Source of the DNA: Pyrinomonadaceae bacterium
GTDB taxonomy: Bacteria; Acidobacteriota; Blastocatellia; Pyrinomonadales; Pyrinomonadaceae
Direction of reading: 5' to 3'
Assembly (NCBI GenBank): GCA_026129865.1
Contig: JAHCHG010000015.1
Span: 1-64,000 of the forward strand
DNA: 64,000 nucleotides
Below are positions 32,711-40,928 of this stretch, in pieces. The position numbers and the translations under genes are program-made. The notes under the pieces are model-generated. The model did no database searches and was not told where the DNA came from. It was given only the letters and a program-made list of their open reading frames with translations. Every line of letters begins with the position of its first letter. The first letter of the stretch is position 1.

Positions 32711-34147
32711 CTAAAAATTCACGATCTTCGCGCTGTGTATCAAACCGACCGGAAGGTCATCGGCTTTTTCTGCGGTAATGAAAAACGTGTAACTGTTCTC
32801 TTTTTCGCTGAAGATCGATTCGAGATCTTCGATAGATAATTGACGTATTTTCGAGTCCGGCTGCGCGAGAGCAAGTCGTTTCAGGCATTCATGAAGGTGT
32901 TCTCTGCCAATGCCGAATTCGCCGATCTCTTCGCCGACGATCAAACGAATTTCCGCCTGTTGCTCCGTGAAATTTCCCAAAAGACTCGCAGTCATACTTA
33001 CGCCGTTCTCAAATCTTTCCGAAATCAGCGCGCTTTTGTCGCCTTTTTGTTCTGCTTCCAGCTTTTCGCGAAGGCTCAGCGGCTCTACTTCGCCTTCTAC
33101 TTGAAACCGCGGGTCAAAATAAACGGTAACGCGCGTATCGTCTTCCGCCGAAAATTCCCGGACGATGAGCCGCTGGACACGTGCGGTAGCCTTCCAATCG
33201 ACCCGACGAAGATCGTCCATCGGCTGATAATCGCGAAGTGCCAACAGATCCTGCCCAAGTCCTTTTTTGTTCGTTACGAGTTTTCCAACCTCGAGCGGCA
33301 GATCGATCGTTTCTTCGTCAAAATCAATTAATTTAGGAAAAATGACGATTTCAACTTTTTGAGCAGACAGCCGCCGCCGGTGCCGAAAAAAACCGAACGG
33401 AAATCGTGTGGAAAGTTCAAAATCTTTGATTATGAACCGCCCGCGGTCGGGAAAAACGTGTTCGACCCGATTTTCAGCCTCGCTTCGACGGGAAACTCGC
33501 ATAAAATAATCGAGCGTATGTTTTACGATCGGCGGCGAAGCGATGCGCTTTGCCCATTTTTCCGGAACGATCGCGAGGATCTCATCATACAGAACGGACT
33601 GTTCGCGTTCCTTGCCGCGAACCTCAGCGACGACTGAAAATGTGGGAAACACCAGTTTTCGGTTGATCAAACTGACGAGTATAGGCGTCGGTTCACCGGC
33701 AAAAACGGTATCCGGGAAGCGCATTTTTACATCGAGTTTTCGAAGACAAAGATTTCCTGCGAAAAAACTGACGATCAGCGCAGAGGCGAGAAACGAGAGA
33801 ATTAAGAACAGCAAATTGTTTCCGGTGTTCCAGGCGGCAAAACCGACGATAACCATCAATCCCAGGATCAGCGCGCCTCCGATCGTGAACTCGAACGGGA
33901 GATTCATCTGCGAAGCTTCGCGCTTAGCCGAACGAGCGAGCGGCGGGATCACAAAAACAAAGATCAATAAGACAAAAACGAGAGACGCGCCGGCGGCATA
34001 GGTCGCCATTTTCACATCGCCGGAATTCTGTGCCCAAATAGTAAAAAATGCGAGCCCGAGACCGCCCAGAACGACGGTCAACCCGAGGATCGCATTGCGA
34101 ATGTCTTTAAAACTAAAAAGCTGTAAAAAGGCGCGAAGTCTGTTCAT
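32711..34147 (-). CDS. DUF58-domain membrane protein
   Basis: Two membrane segments near the N-terminus (residues about 18-60) plus a second hydrophobic pair near 90-130, then the DUF58 region with the signature LRDYQPMDDLRRVDWKATAR. DUF58 proteins resemble VWA folds and are usually encoded beside MoxR ATPases, as here (71-nt gap). They are thought to act with MoxR in envelope or complex assembly. The start MNRLRAFL replaces a TTG three codons upstream. Confidence 0.92.
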   Translation of the reverse strand: MNRLRAFLQLFSFKDIRNAILGLTVVLGGLGLAFFTIWAQNSGDVKMATYAAGASLVFVLLIFVFVIPPLARSAKREASQMNLPFEFTIGGALILGLMVIVGFAAWNTGNNLLFLILSFLASALIVSFFAGNLCLRKLDVKMRFPDTVFAGEPTPILVSLINRKLVFPTFSVVAEVRGKEREQSVLYDEILAIVPEKWAKRIASPPIVKHTLDYFMRVSRRSEAENRVEHVFPDRGRFIIKDFELSTRFPFGFFRHRRRLSAQKVEIVIFPKLIDFDEETIDLPLEVGKLVTNKKGLGQDLLALRDYQPMDDLRRVDWKATARVQRLIVREFSAEDDTRVTVYFDPRFQVEGEVEPLSLREKLEAEQKGDKSALISERFENGVSMTASLLGNFTEQQAEIRLIVGEEIGEFGIGREHLHECLKRLALAQPDSKIRQLSIEDLESIFSEKENSYTFFITAEKADDLPVGLIHSAKIVNF

Positions 34148-34150
34148 TTT

Positions 34151-34216
34151 CAGCAATCAGTCAACAGCTAACAGTTACCGGTACATTGTTAACCGATTAC
34201 TGTTGACTGATAACTG
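34151..34216. repeat. Inverted heptamer-type element between moxR and DUF58 genes
   Basis: The left arm contains CAGCAATCAGTCAACAG and the right arm, reversed, reads CAGTTATCAGTCAACAG, with further pairing around GTTACCGGT/ACCGATTAC. The vocabulary (GTTATCAG, GTTGACTG) is the same as in the rpsL-rpsG gap at 2691-2797. Confidence 0.75.
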
Positions 34217-34218
34217 TA

Positions 34219-35223
34219 TTAGACTGGCACTTCTGTTTTTATCAGAATGTCCTTTAGTATCTGTTCCGCTTCATAATTTCGCCGTTTTCCGCTCGCCGTC
34301 TGACGCGAATTTACTATTATTCGGTGAGTAAAACAGGGCAGCACTAGTCTTTTAATATCGTCGGCGATGCAGAAATCGCGTTCTTCGATTAAAGCAAACG
34401 CCTGAGCCGAACGAAAAAGCGCAAGTGTTCCGCGCGGGCTGATTCCCAGCTCCAACGCTTCGCTTTTACGTGTCTGTTCGACGATCGATAAAAGATAATC
34501 GATCAAAACTTCGTCGACGCGAACCTCGCTGACGAGCTTTTGAAGTTCGATTATTTCATTGGCATTCATCACCGGGCAGACAAAATCGAGCGGGTTTTCA
34601 TGCTCGCGGTCGCGAAGTATTCTGCGCTCGTCTTCTATTCCCGGATAACCGATGTGCAGACGAAGCATAAAACGATCCAGCTGCGATTCCGGAAGCGGAT
34701 ACGTCCCATGATGTTCCGAAGGATTCTGAGTCGCAACGACCATGAACGGCATCGGCAGCGGTCGCGAAACTCCTTCGATCGTAATTTGTTCTTCGGACAT
34801 CGCTTCAAGCAGCGCAGACTGCGTCTTCGGCGTCGCACGATTTATTTCGTCGGCAAGAACTATGTTTGAAAATATCGGACCGGGGTTCCATTCGAAACTG
34901 CCGCTTTTCTGATTAAAGATCGACAAGCCGATTACGTCGGACGGCAGAAGATCGGAGGTAAATTGAACCCGGCTGAAGGAAATTTCCAGCGCGCGCGCAA
35001 ATGCTTTCGCCAGCGTCGTTTTGCCGATTCCCGGGACATCTTCGATCAATAGGTGCCCTTTTGCAAGCAATGCAACAAGCGCGAGCTTAACTGTTTCCGG
35101 CTTGCCGCGGATCACATTTTCCACCATAGATTTCAGCTTTCGGATCTTATGCACCGATGTGAAATCTGCATTTTTGACGATGCCGGGTTCTTTCGTTTCT
35201 GTCGATATCCAATCTCTCATCAT
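34219..35223 (-). CDS. MoxR-family AAA+ ATPase
   Basis: AAA+ chaperone-like ATPase of the MoxR type. Walker A is EDVPGIGKTTLAKA, Walker B LADEINRA, sensor 1 VVATQNP, followed by the family segment LPESQLDRFMLRLHIGYP. Length 334, normal. It is upstream of the DUF58 gene in the usual MoxR-DUF58 order; VWA-protein genes that often complete such loci are not adjacent here. Predicted role: remodelling or metal-loading of client proteins. Confidence 0.95.
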   Translation of the reverse strand: MMRDWISTETKEPGIVKNADFTSVHKIRKLKSMVENVIRGKPETVKLALVALLAKGHLLIEDVPGIGKTTLAKAFARALEISFSRVQFTSDLLPSDVIGLSIFNQKSGSFEWNPGPIFSNIVLADEINRATPKTQSALLEAMSEEQITIEGVSRPLPMPFMVVATQNPSEHHGTYPLPESQLDRFMLRLHIGYPGIEDERRILRDREHENPLDFVCPVMNANEIIELQKLVSEVRVDEVLIDYLLSIVEQTRKSEALELGISPRGTLALFRSAQAFALIEERDFCIADDIKRLVLPCFTHRIIVNSRQTASGKRRNYEAEQILKDILIKTEVPV

Positions 35224-35440
35224 TGTTGGGACTACGGCTGCTCCGACCTATATTCTACAAAATTATACCCGTCGTCTGCACAATTATTTGCAAACTCGAT
35301 ATGAATATAAGACATCGAAACGTCAATTAAGTTCCAAAATGTCAGTCAAAGGTTGCAATCGGATTGCGCTTGCTACTAAACTTTTTGAAACTTCCCGCAA
35401 GAGATGTCGTGGAAGAAAGTCAGAGGAATACAAAAACGAT

Positions 35441-35920
35441 ATGAACAACTTACGGCGCAGAAAGGTATCTCAAAAAGGATTTAGTTTGATCGAATTGATG
35501 ATCGTTATTGCGATCATCGCTCTTCTTATAGGTGTTGGCGTGCCCGCGTGGCAGGCAATGGTCAGAAGCGGAAATGAAACGACGGCGCTCCAGCAGATGA
35601 CGACCATCCGAACATTGCAAAATCAATATGCGTCAAAACATCAGGGAAAATTTGCGCCGAATTTTGATGAATTGATCAAATCGGCATCGCTCGATGAAAA
35701 ATTCAAAGGCGAAAATCCGGTCGTTAACGGATATATCTTTTCGATGACGGTTCAGCAGCCGTCGGGAACGCAGCCGGCTTTCTTTTCACTAAAAGCCAAC
35801 CCGCAGGTTTCGGAAGGAATTCAGGCTACCGGTTCACGATATTTTTATTTTGATTCCAGTCTGGGAACTATAAAATATTCTGAGGAAGGAGAAGCAAGCG
35901 CCCAAAGTCCTTCAGTTTAA
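35441..35920 (+). CDS. Type IV pilin-like / pseudopilin protein
   Basis: The start MNNLRRRKVSQKGFSLIELM is chosen because it gives a short basic leader and the prepilin peptidase site G|FSLIE, with Glu5 of the mature protein, followed by the hydrophobic helix MIVIAIIALLIGVGV. The frame is open upstream but has no pilin features there. Mature length is about 146 residues, in the pseudopilin/pilin range. It is isolated from other pilus genes in this window; a minor pilin or secretion pseudopilin role is possible. Confidence 0.9.
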   Translation: MNNLRRRKVSQKGFSLIELMIVIAIIALLIGVGVPAWQAMVRSGNETTALQQMTTIRTLQNQYASKHQGKFAPNFDELIKSASLDEKFKGENPVVNGYIFSMTVQQPSGTQPAFFSLKANPQVSEGIQATGSRYFYFDSSLGTIKYSEEGEASAQSPSV

Positions 35921-35932
35921 TAGGCATTTGAC

Positions 35933-35972
35933 AAAAAAAGATGCGGTCGCCGTTTGGGACCGCATCTTTTTT
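35933..35972. terminator. Bidirectional terminator
   Basis: AAAGATGCGGTC pairs with GACCGCATCTTT with A and T tracts outside. It separates the pilin gene from the convergent small secreted-protein gene. Confidence 0.88.
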
Positions 35973-35988
35973 GTCTTTCCGATACAAC

Positions 35989-36222
35989 TTATTCGCCCGA
36001 TCTGATTATCGAAGTCAGTCCGATAAACGAAGCCGGTTTATTTCCCTTGTTGTCTTTACCATCATTTTTAGGCTTATCTTTGTCCTTATCTTTGTCTTTA
36101 ACAACCACAACCGGCGGATCTTTTTTCGGCGGCGGATCTTTTGGGGGTTTCTGCGCCATTGAAGTCACAGAAAATCCTATGACCAGTCCAAACACCAATA
36201 AAATGTTCTTGTAAATTTTCAT
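35989..36222 (-). CDS. Small secreted Lys/Asp/Pro-rich protein 1
   Basis: Signal peptide (MKIYKNILLVFGLVIGFSVT, cleavage after SMAQ), then a low-complexity charged part with PPKDPPPKKDPPVVVVKDKD and a hydrophobic end SFIGLTSIIRSGE. No family recognised. It resembles the next gene in signal peptide, repeat character and a C-terminal SFI motif, so the two are probably paralogues sharing a transcript. Confidence 0.65.
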   Translation of the reverse strand: MKIYKNILLVFGLVIGFSVTSMAQKPPKDPPPKKDPPVVVVKDKDKDKDKPKNDGKDNKGNKPASFIGLTSIIRSGE

Positions 36223-36232
36223 CGTTCTAAAA

Positions 36233-36448
36233 TTACTCTGTTATAAAACTCTGGGGCTTTGTTGATTTTTTGTTATCCTTCTTTGCGCCGTCATTCGACT
36301 TTCCGTCATCTTTTTTCTCCGAACCGGCGATTACCACAGGCGGATTCGTTTTGGGAATTTTTTCATCACCTTTTTCCTGAGCATTCGCTGCGATCGAAAA
36401 ACCGATGATCAAACATATTCCCGACAATAAAGTTTTCAAAACGTTCAT
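36233..36448 (-). CDS. Small secreted Lys/Asp-rich protein 2
   Basis: Start at MNVLKTLLSGICLIIGFSIA, with GGAG about 11 nt upstream; a longer frame upstream has no signal. After ANAQ the mature part is charged (NPPVVIAGSEKKDDGKSNDG) and ends KPQSFITE. Likely paralogue of the gene 10 nt downstream. Function unknown. Confidence 0.6.
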   Translation of the reverse strand: MNVLKTLLSGICLIIGFSIAANAQEKGDEKIPKTNPPVVIAGSEKKDDGKSNDGAKKDNKKSTKPQSFITE

Positions 36449-36829
36449 TTTAACTATTTCTCCGATAAAAGCATTTGGCACAGAGGAGAAAAGCAAAATG
36501 CGCCTCGCGAATTGTTAACGCAATATCGATGCCAAAGATCGAATTTCGCCTATCGAATAGAGGATTGCTCGACTCGACCGAAATCAAATGTCTGATTCAT
36601 TTACATTCTTTTACGTTTTCCGACTTCTTCATACGAAAACGTCAAACGCTCAAACATCAGCGCCGACCATGCACGAAGTTCGGAAACGACTAATTTCCAG
36701 ATAACTATTCTGGAATAGTTTTTAGATGCATTATAAGCTTAAGAATTAGTATGCGTTAATCTATTTTCGAGATTCGATCCGAAAAAGAACGTCCAGATAT
36801 TTAGATGTTATCCATCTTTTTGAGCCGCA
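36449..36829. other. Intergenic region between small secreted proteins and TspO-like gene
   Basis: About 380 nt holding the divergent promoters. I see no gene and no clear regulatory motif. Confidence 0.4.
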
Positions 36830-37585
36830 ATGAATGAAAAAATCAGACAGATCCTTGTACCTATAGCCACGCTCGGCGTTATTTTTATTAATTATCTTGC
36901 CGCGACCGGCGCGATAAATAATGTAACGCCTGAAGTCATTTCCGATAAATATCAAACGATCTTAACGCCTGCAGGCTATGCTTTTTCGATCTGGAGTTTG
37001 ATCTATTTGGGCGTGATCGCTTTCAGCATTTATCAGCTTTTGCCTTCTCAGCGCGAAAATCCGCATCTAAAATCGGTTCGCACGCTTTATATTTTAAGTT
37101 GTGCCGCAAATTGTGGATGGATCTTTCTTTGGCATTACGATTATATTGTCGGCGCGTTGGGGGCGATTCTTATCTTGCTTGCGAGTCTGTTTTTGATCTC
37201 CGTAAAACTGACCGGCGCGAAATCATCTGCTGAAACCTGGTTTGCAAAAATACCGTTCAGCATTTATTTCGGATGGGTAACGGCAGCATCACTCTTAAAC
37301 TTTTCGATCGCGCTCGTATATCTCGGAATTATGCCGACGGGCAACGGCGCGCGGGTTCTGGGCGTAGTTTTGATCGCGATCGCCGTCGTTTTTGGCATAT
37401 TAATGCGGTTTAAATTTGGACTTCCGGCGCATCCGCTTGCAGTCGCATGGGCTCTGACCGCGATCGCAGTTGCAAACGGGGGCGAAACCGCGATCGTTGT
37501 TAGCTGCGCTATCGGCGTGATCGTTTTGTTGCTTAGCGCGCTCAGCTTTATTTTTATACCTGAGACGCCTGAAGCGGCTATCTAA
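36830..37585 (+). CDS. TspO/MBR-related membrane protein
   Basis: Seven or so membrane helices in 251 residues. The first half has FSIWSLIYLGVIAFSIYQLL and WIFLWHYDYIVGALGAI, which recall TspO/MBR tryptophan-rich proteins, though the protein is longer than classical TspO (about 160 residues) and belongs to an extended relative group. TspO proteins bind porphyrins and steroids; the ligand here is unknown. The aroDE gene starts 25 nt later and may be cotranscribed. Confidence 0.7.
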   Translation: MNEKIRQILVPIATLGVIFINYLAATGAINNVTPEVISDKYQTILTPAGYAFSIWSLIYLGVIAFSIYQLLPSQRENPHLKSVRTLYILSCAANCGWIFLWHYDYIVGALGAILILLASLFLISVKLTGAKSSAETWFAKIPFSIYFGWVTAASLLNFSIALVYLGIMPTGNGARVLGVVLIAIAVVFGILMRFKFGLPAHPLAVAWALTAIAVANGGETAIVVSCAIGVIVLLLSALSFIFIPETPEAAI

Positions 37586-37610
37586 AGCGGGCGTCCGCAC
37601 CGAAATTTTG

Positions 37611-39137
37611 ATGAAGAAAGGAAAGATCTGCGTTTCGATCTGCGCCGAAACCGCCGGCGAACTGCTTGAAAGGATAAAATACGCCGAAGATTTGGCGGAC
37701 GTAGTTGAGATTCGCTTTGATTGTTTGCGCAAAAGCGAATTTGATATTTTCTTTCGACAATTTTCAAAAAGCAGTTTTACGAAAAAGGTTTTGGCTACGT
37801 TCCGGGCGCATGAACAAGGCGGCACGAATTGTTTGACATTTAAGGAAAGATCGGATTTTTGGCGGCATTCTCATATTTTTGAATCAACCGATTGGGCTGA
37901 CGTGGAAGAAGATATTTCGATTAAAGAACTGCGAGAACTTTGGGGAGCCGACCTCTTCGAAAAGTTCATTATTTCGAGCCATTTTTTTGAGGGTGTTCCG
38001 AAAAATTTGATCGAAATCTACGACAAGCTGAGCGGTTCCGATGCCGAAGTTATAAAAATTGCCGCTCAAACTAACGAGATTACGGGCACAATTCCAATCT
38101 GGAAACTTCTCGAACGCGCAAAATCCGAAAATAAAGAAATCATCCCGATCGCAATGGGCGAAAGTGGAAAATGGACGCGGATTTTGGGTTTGGCGCACGG
38201 CGCGTTTTTGACTTACGCCGCGCTCGATTCCGGCAAAGAAACCGCGCCCGGACAAGTTTCCGCGAAGGATTTGATCGAAGTTTACCGCGCCAAAGATTTG
38301 GACGAAAACACCGATATTTACGGAATTATCGGCGGCAACACGAGTTATTCGATTTCGCCGTATGTTCACAACTCGGCGTTTAAATTTCATAAACTGAATT
38401 CGGTTTTCATTCAGCTTCAAGTCCAAAACCTCGACGAATTTATGCGGCGAATGGTTTTGGAAAAATCGCGCGAGATCGAATTAAATTTCAAAGGTTTCGC
38501 CGTTACGATTCCGCATAAACAATCAATTATCAAATACTTAGACGAAATAGACGAAACTGCCGAAAAGATCGGCGCAGTCAATACCGTAAAAATCGAAAAC
38601 GGAAAACTCTACGGCTACAACACCGACGCACAAGGTTTTGTCGAACCTCTGAAAAATTCTTTCGGCGATTTGAGCAACGCGAAAGTCGCCGTCTTCGGCA
38701 ACGGCGGCGCGGCGCGTGCCTGCATTTACGCACTCAAAAATGAAAATGCGGAAGTTACGATCTTCGCCCGAAATATCGAAAAAGCCGAAACTCTAGCAGA
38801 AGAGTTCAAAGTTCAAAGTTCAAAGTTCAAAGTTCAAAACGAAAATTACAATGAATTTGATATTTTGGTGAACACAACGCCGCTCGGAACGAAAGGCGAT
38901 TTTGAAGATCAAACAATCGTTTTTGCCGAACAAATAGAAACCGTCAAACTCGTCTATGATTTGGTTTACAGTCCGTTTCAAACAAAATTAATGAGCGAAG
39001 CCGACAAAGTTCACGTTCCGAAAATCGGCGGTTTGGCGATGCTGATCGCTCAAGCAATGCAGCAGCAAAAAATCTGGACGGGAAAAGACGCGCCGATGAA
39101 GGAAATGAGCCGCGCCGCGCTCGAACGGTTAAACTAA
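37611..39137 (+). CDS. aroDE: Bifunctional 3-dehydroquinate dehydratase / shikimate dehydrogenase
   Basis: Fusion enzyme for steps three and four of the shikimate pathway. Residues about 5-215 form a type I dehydratase with EIRFDCL, the SSHFF histidine and the Schiff-base lysine in VIKIAAQTN. Residues about 230-508 form shikimate dehydrogenase with SYSISPYVHN, VTIPHK, the GNGGAARA nucleotide loop and GGLAMLIAQA. Type I/SDH fusions occur in plants and some bacteria. An array of five GTTCAAA units encodes a short repeat near residue 400. The ATG at 37611 follows an in-frame TTG. Confidence 0.95.
   Translation: MKKGKICVSICAETAGELLERIKYAEDLADVVEIRFDCLRKSEFDIFFRQFSKSSFTKKVLATFRAHEQGGTNCLTFKERSDFWRHSHIFESTDWADVEEDISIKELRELWGADLFEKFIISSHFFEGVPKNLIEIYDKLSGSDAEVIKIAAQTNEITGTIPIWKLLERAKSENKEIIPIAMGESGKWTRILGLAHGAFLTYAALDSGKETAPGQVSAKDLIEVYRAKDLDENTDIYGIIGGNTSYSISPYVHNSAFKFHKLNSVFIQLQVQNLDEFMRRMVLEKSREIELNFKGFAVTIPHKQSIIKYLDEIDETAEKIGAVNTVKIENGKLYGYNTDAQGFVEPLKNSFGDLSNAKVAVFGNGGAARACIYALKNENAEVTIFARNIEKAETLAEEFKVQSSKFKVQNENYNEFDILVNTTPLGTKGDFEDQTIVFAEQIETVKLVYDLVYSPFQTKLMSEADKVHVPKIGGLAMLIAQAMQQQKIWTGKDAPMKEMSRAALERLN
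38804..38838. repeat. Five tandem GTTCAAA heptamers inside aroDE
   Basis: Five exact 7-bp units in the shikimate dehydrogenase coding region, read as EFKVQSSKFKVQNE. Loss or gain of one unit would shift the frame. The unit is the reverse complement of the TTTGAAC units in the rpsG-fusA gap. Confidence 0.9.
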
Positions 39138-39856
39138 TGAAAATACAAGCTTTAAATTGCCCAAACTGCGGAGCCGCAGTCGTTGATGAATCGGTCAAAT
39201 GCGAACATTGCCGCTCGCGTCTGAAAACGATGTCATGTGTGTCGTGTTTCGAAACCATTTTCGAAGGAAGCAAATTTTGTCCGCTTTGCGGTGCGAAAGC
39301 GATCGACGCAGAGATCTCTTCCGACAAAAAGATCGGTAATTGTCCGCGCTGCAAAAAAGCTCTCAAATCGGTAACTATTAATGAAATCTCTCTGTCCGAA
39401 TGCGAAAAATGCGAAGGTGTTTGGTCGGACATCGAAACGTTCGAAACGATTTGTGCAAATCGGGAAAATCAATCGGCGGTCCTCAAAAAATTTGATGAGA
39501 TCCTGAAAAATCCGAGCTACGAACGCGTTCAATATGTTCCCTGTCCGGAATGCAGCGAACTGATGAATCGCAACAATTTTGCAAAAGTTTCGGGTGTTAT
39601 TATCGATTCGTGCAAAAAACACGGAGTGTGGTTTGACGCTAATGAACTTCCGGCGATCATCGAATTTATCCGAAAGGGCGGAATGGAATATTCGCGTCAG
39701 AAAGAAATGGCGAACCTTGAAGCGGAGCGTAAACGTTTACGGGCAGAACAATTTAAGTCTTCTGTCGACCGCTTTAAAAGCGAGACTGGATCCAAATACC
39801 CAACCTCAAACACTTCGCTGGCGATCAAAGAATTCATCGATTTTTTGTTCAAATAA
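39137..39856 (+). CDS. Multi-zinc-ribbon protein
   Basis: Cytoplasmic protein with repeated CxxC pairs: CPNCGAAVVDESVKCEHC, CVSCFETIFEGSKFCPLC, CPRCKKAL with CEKCEGVW, and CPECSEL with a final C-and-HGVWFDANEL. The later pairs match the TFIIB-type zinc ribbon (zf-TFIIB) pattern with WSDIE/WFDANE. Probably binds four zinc ions; partner unknown. Its ATG overlaps the aroDE stop (TAATG), implying coupled translation. Confidence 0.85.
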   Translation: MKIQALNCPNCGAAVVDESVKCEHCRSRLKTMSCVSCFETIFEGSKFCPLCGAKAIDAEISSDKKIGNCPRCKKALKSVTINEISLSECEKCEGVWSDIETFETICANRENQSAVLKKFDEILKNPSYERVQYVPCPECSELMNRNNFAKVSGVIIDSCKKHGVWFDANELPAIIEFIRKGGMEYSRQKEMANLEAERKRLRAEQFKSSVDRFKSETGSKYPTSNTSLAIKEFIDFLFK

Positions 39857-39901
39857 TTTCATTTATCCAACCGCTCCGGTTTTGTGTTAATCTCTAGCAA
39901 A

Positions 39902-40924
39902 GTGAACGAAAATCGGTACAGCAGACAGGAACTTTTCGCCGAAATCGGAAAAGACGGGCAAGAAAAGCTTTTGGATTCAAAGGTTTTGATCGTCGGATGC
40001 GGTGCGCTTGGAGCGTCGCATGCAGAGATATTGTCGCGCGCGGGCGTCGGATTTTTACGACTTGTCGACCGCGATTTTGTTGAGTTTTCGAACCTTCAGC
40101 GTCAGACGCTCTATTCCGAAAAAGACGCGCGCGAACGTCTGCCGAAGGCAATTGCCGCGAAAACAAGGATCGCGGAAATTAATTCGGAGATCGAGACCGA
40201 GGCTATCGTCGCAGACGTAAATCATTCAAATATAGAAAGTTATCTCCGCGACATTGATCTGGTCCTCGACGGCACTGACAATTTTCAGATCCGTTATTTG
40301 ATAAACGATGCGGCAGTTAAACACAAGAAAGCCTGGATCTACGGCGCAGCTGTTTCAGGTTACGGAACAACGATGACGGTCTTTCCGGGCAAAACGCCGT
40401 GTTTGCGTTGTGTTTTCGAAGAGATCCCGGCGGCAGGCAGTTCTCCGACATGCGACACGGCAGGTGTTATTCAGCCGATAATTACAAGCATTTCTGCTAT
40501 CCAAACGACGGAAGCGCTGAAAATTTTGACCGGAAACTTCGAAGATCTACACGGCTCGCTCGTCCAGGTCGATATTTGGCGCAACGATTGGCGGTCGATC
40601 AAACTCGGCGCGCCGAATGGCGAATGCGAAACCTGCGGAAAAGAAAATTATCAGTTTCTGAACGCGGAAAATGCCGAGTTTTTTACATCGCTTTGCGGAC
40701 GCGATGCCGTACAGATCCAGCCGCCCAATGCGTCAAAGATCGATCTTGAAAAGCTCGAATCGTCGTTGAAAAATGTCGGTCGGACGAAATTGAACCAATA
40801 TCTCGTTCGTCTAAATGTTGATAATTATGAGATAACCGTTTTTAAGGATGCGCGCGCGATCATAAAAGGAACCAACGATGTTTCGGTCGCGCGAGGTCTT
40901 TACGCAAAGTACATCGGAAGTTAA
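39902..40924 (+). CDS. ThiF/MoeB-family adenylyltransferase
   Basis: E1-like enzyme that adenylates the C-terminal Gly of a sulfur-carrier protein for thiamine or molybdopterin synthesis. It contains NRYSRQELFAEIG, the nucleotide loop VGCGALGASHAEIL, DGTDNFQIRYLIND, zinc cysteine pairs CLRC and CETC, and the catalytic-type SSPTCDTAGV. GTG start chosen at 39902; an upstream GTG at 39884 is equally possible and neither has a good ribosome site. MoeB and ThiF cannot be separated by sequence alone; no thi or moa gene is adjacent. Confidence 0.9.
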   Translation: MNENRYSRQELFAEIGKDGQEKLLDSKVLIVGCGALGASHAEILSRAGVGFLRLVDRDFVEFSNLQRQTLYSEKDARERLPKAIAAKTRIAEINSEIETEAIVADVNHSNIESYLRDIDLVLDGTDNFQIRYLINDAAVKHKKAWIYGAAVSGYGTTMTVFPGKTPCLRCVFEEIPAAGSSPTCDTAGVIQPIITSISAIQTTEALKILTGNFEDLHGSLVQVDIWRNDWRSIKLGAPNGECETCGKENYQFLNAENAEFFTSLCGRDAVQIQPPNASKIDLEKLESSLKNVGRTKLNQYLVRLNVDNYEITVFKDARAIIKGTNDVSVARGLYAKYIGS

Positions 40925-40928
40925 AGAT

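Noticed and set aside
35021-35440. N-terminal extension of the pilin-like frame
   Set aside because: The frame is open but antisense to moxR, and the pilin leader with its processing site begins only at 35441.
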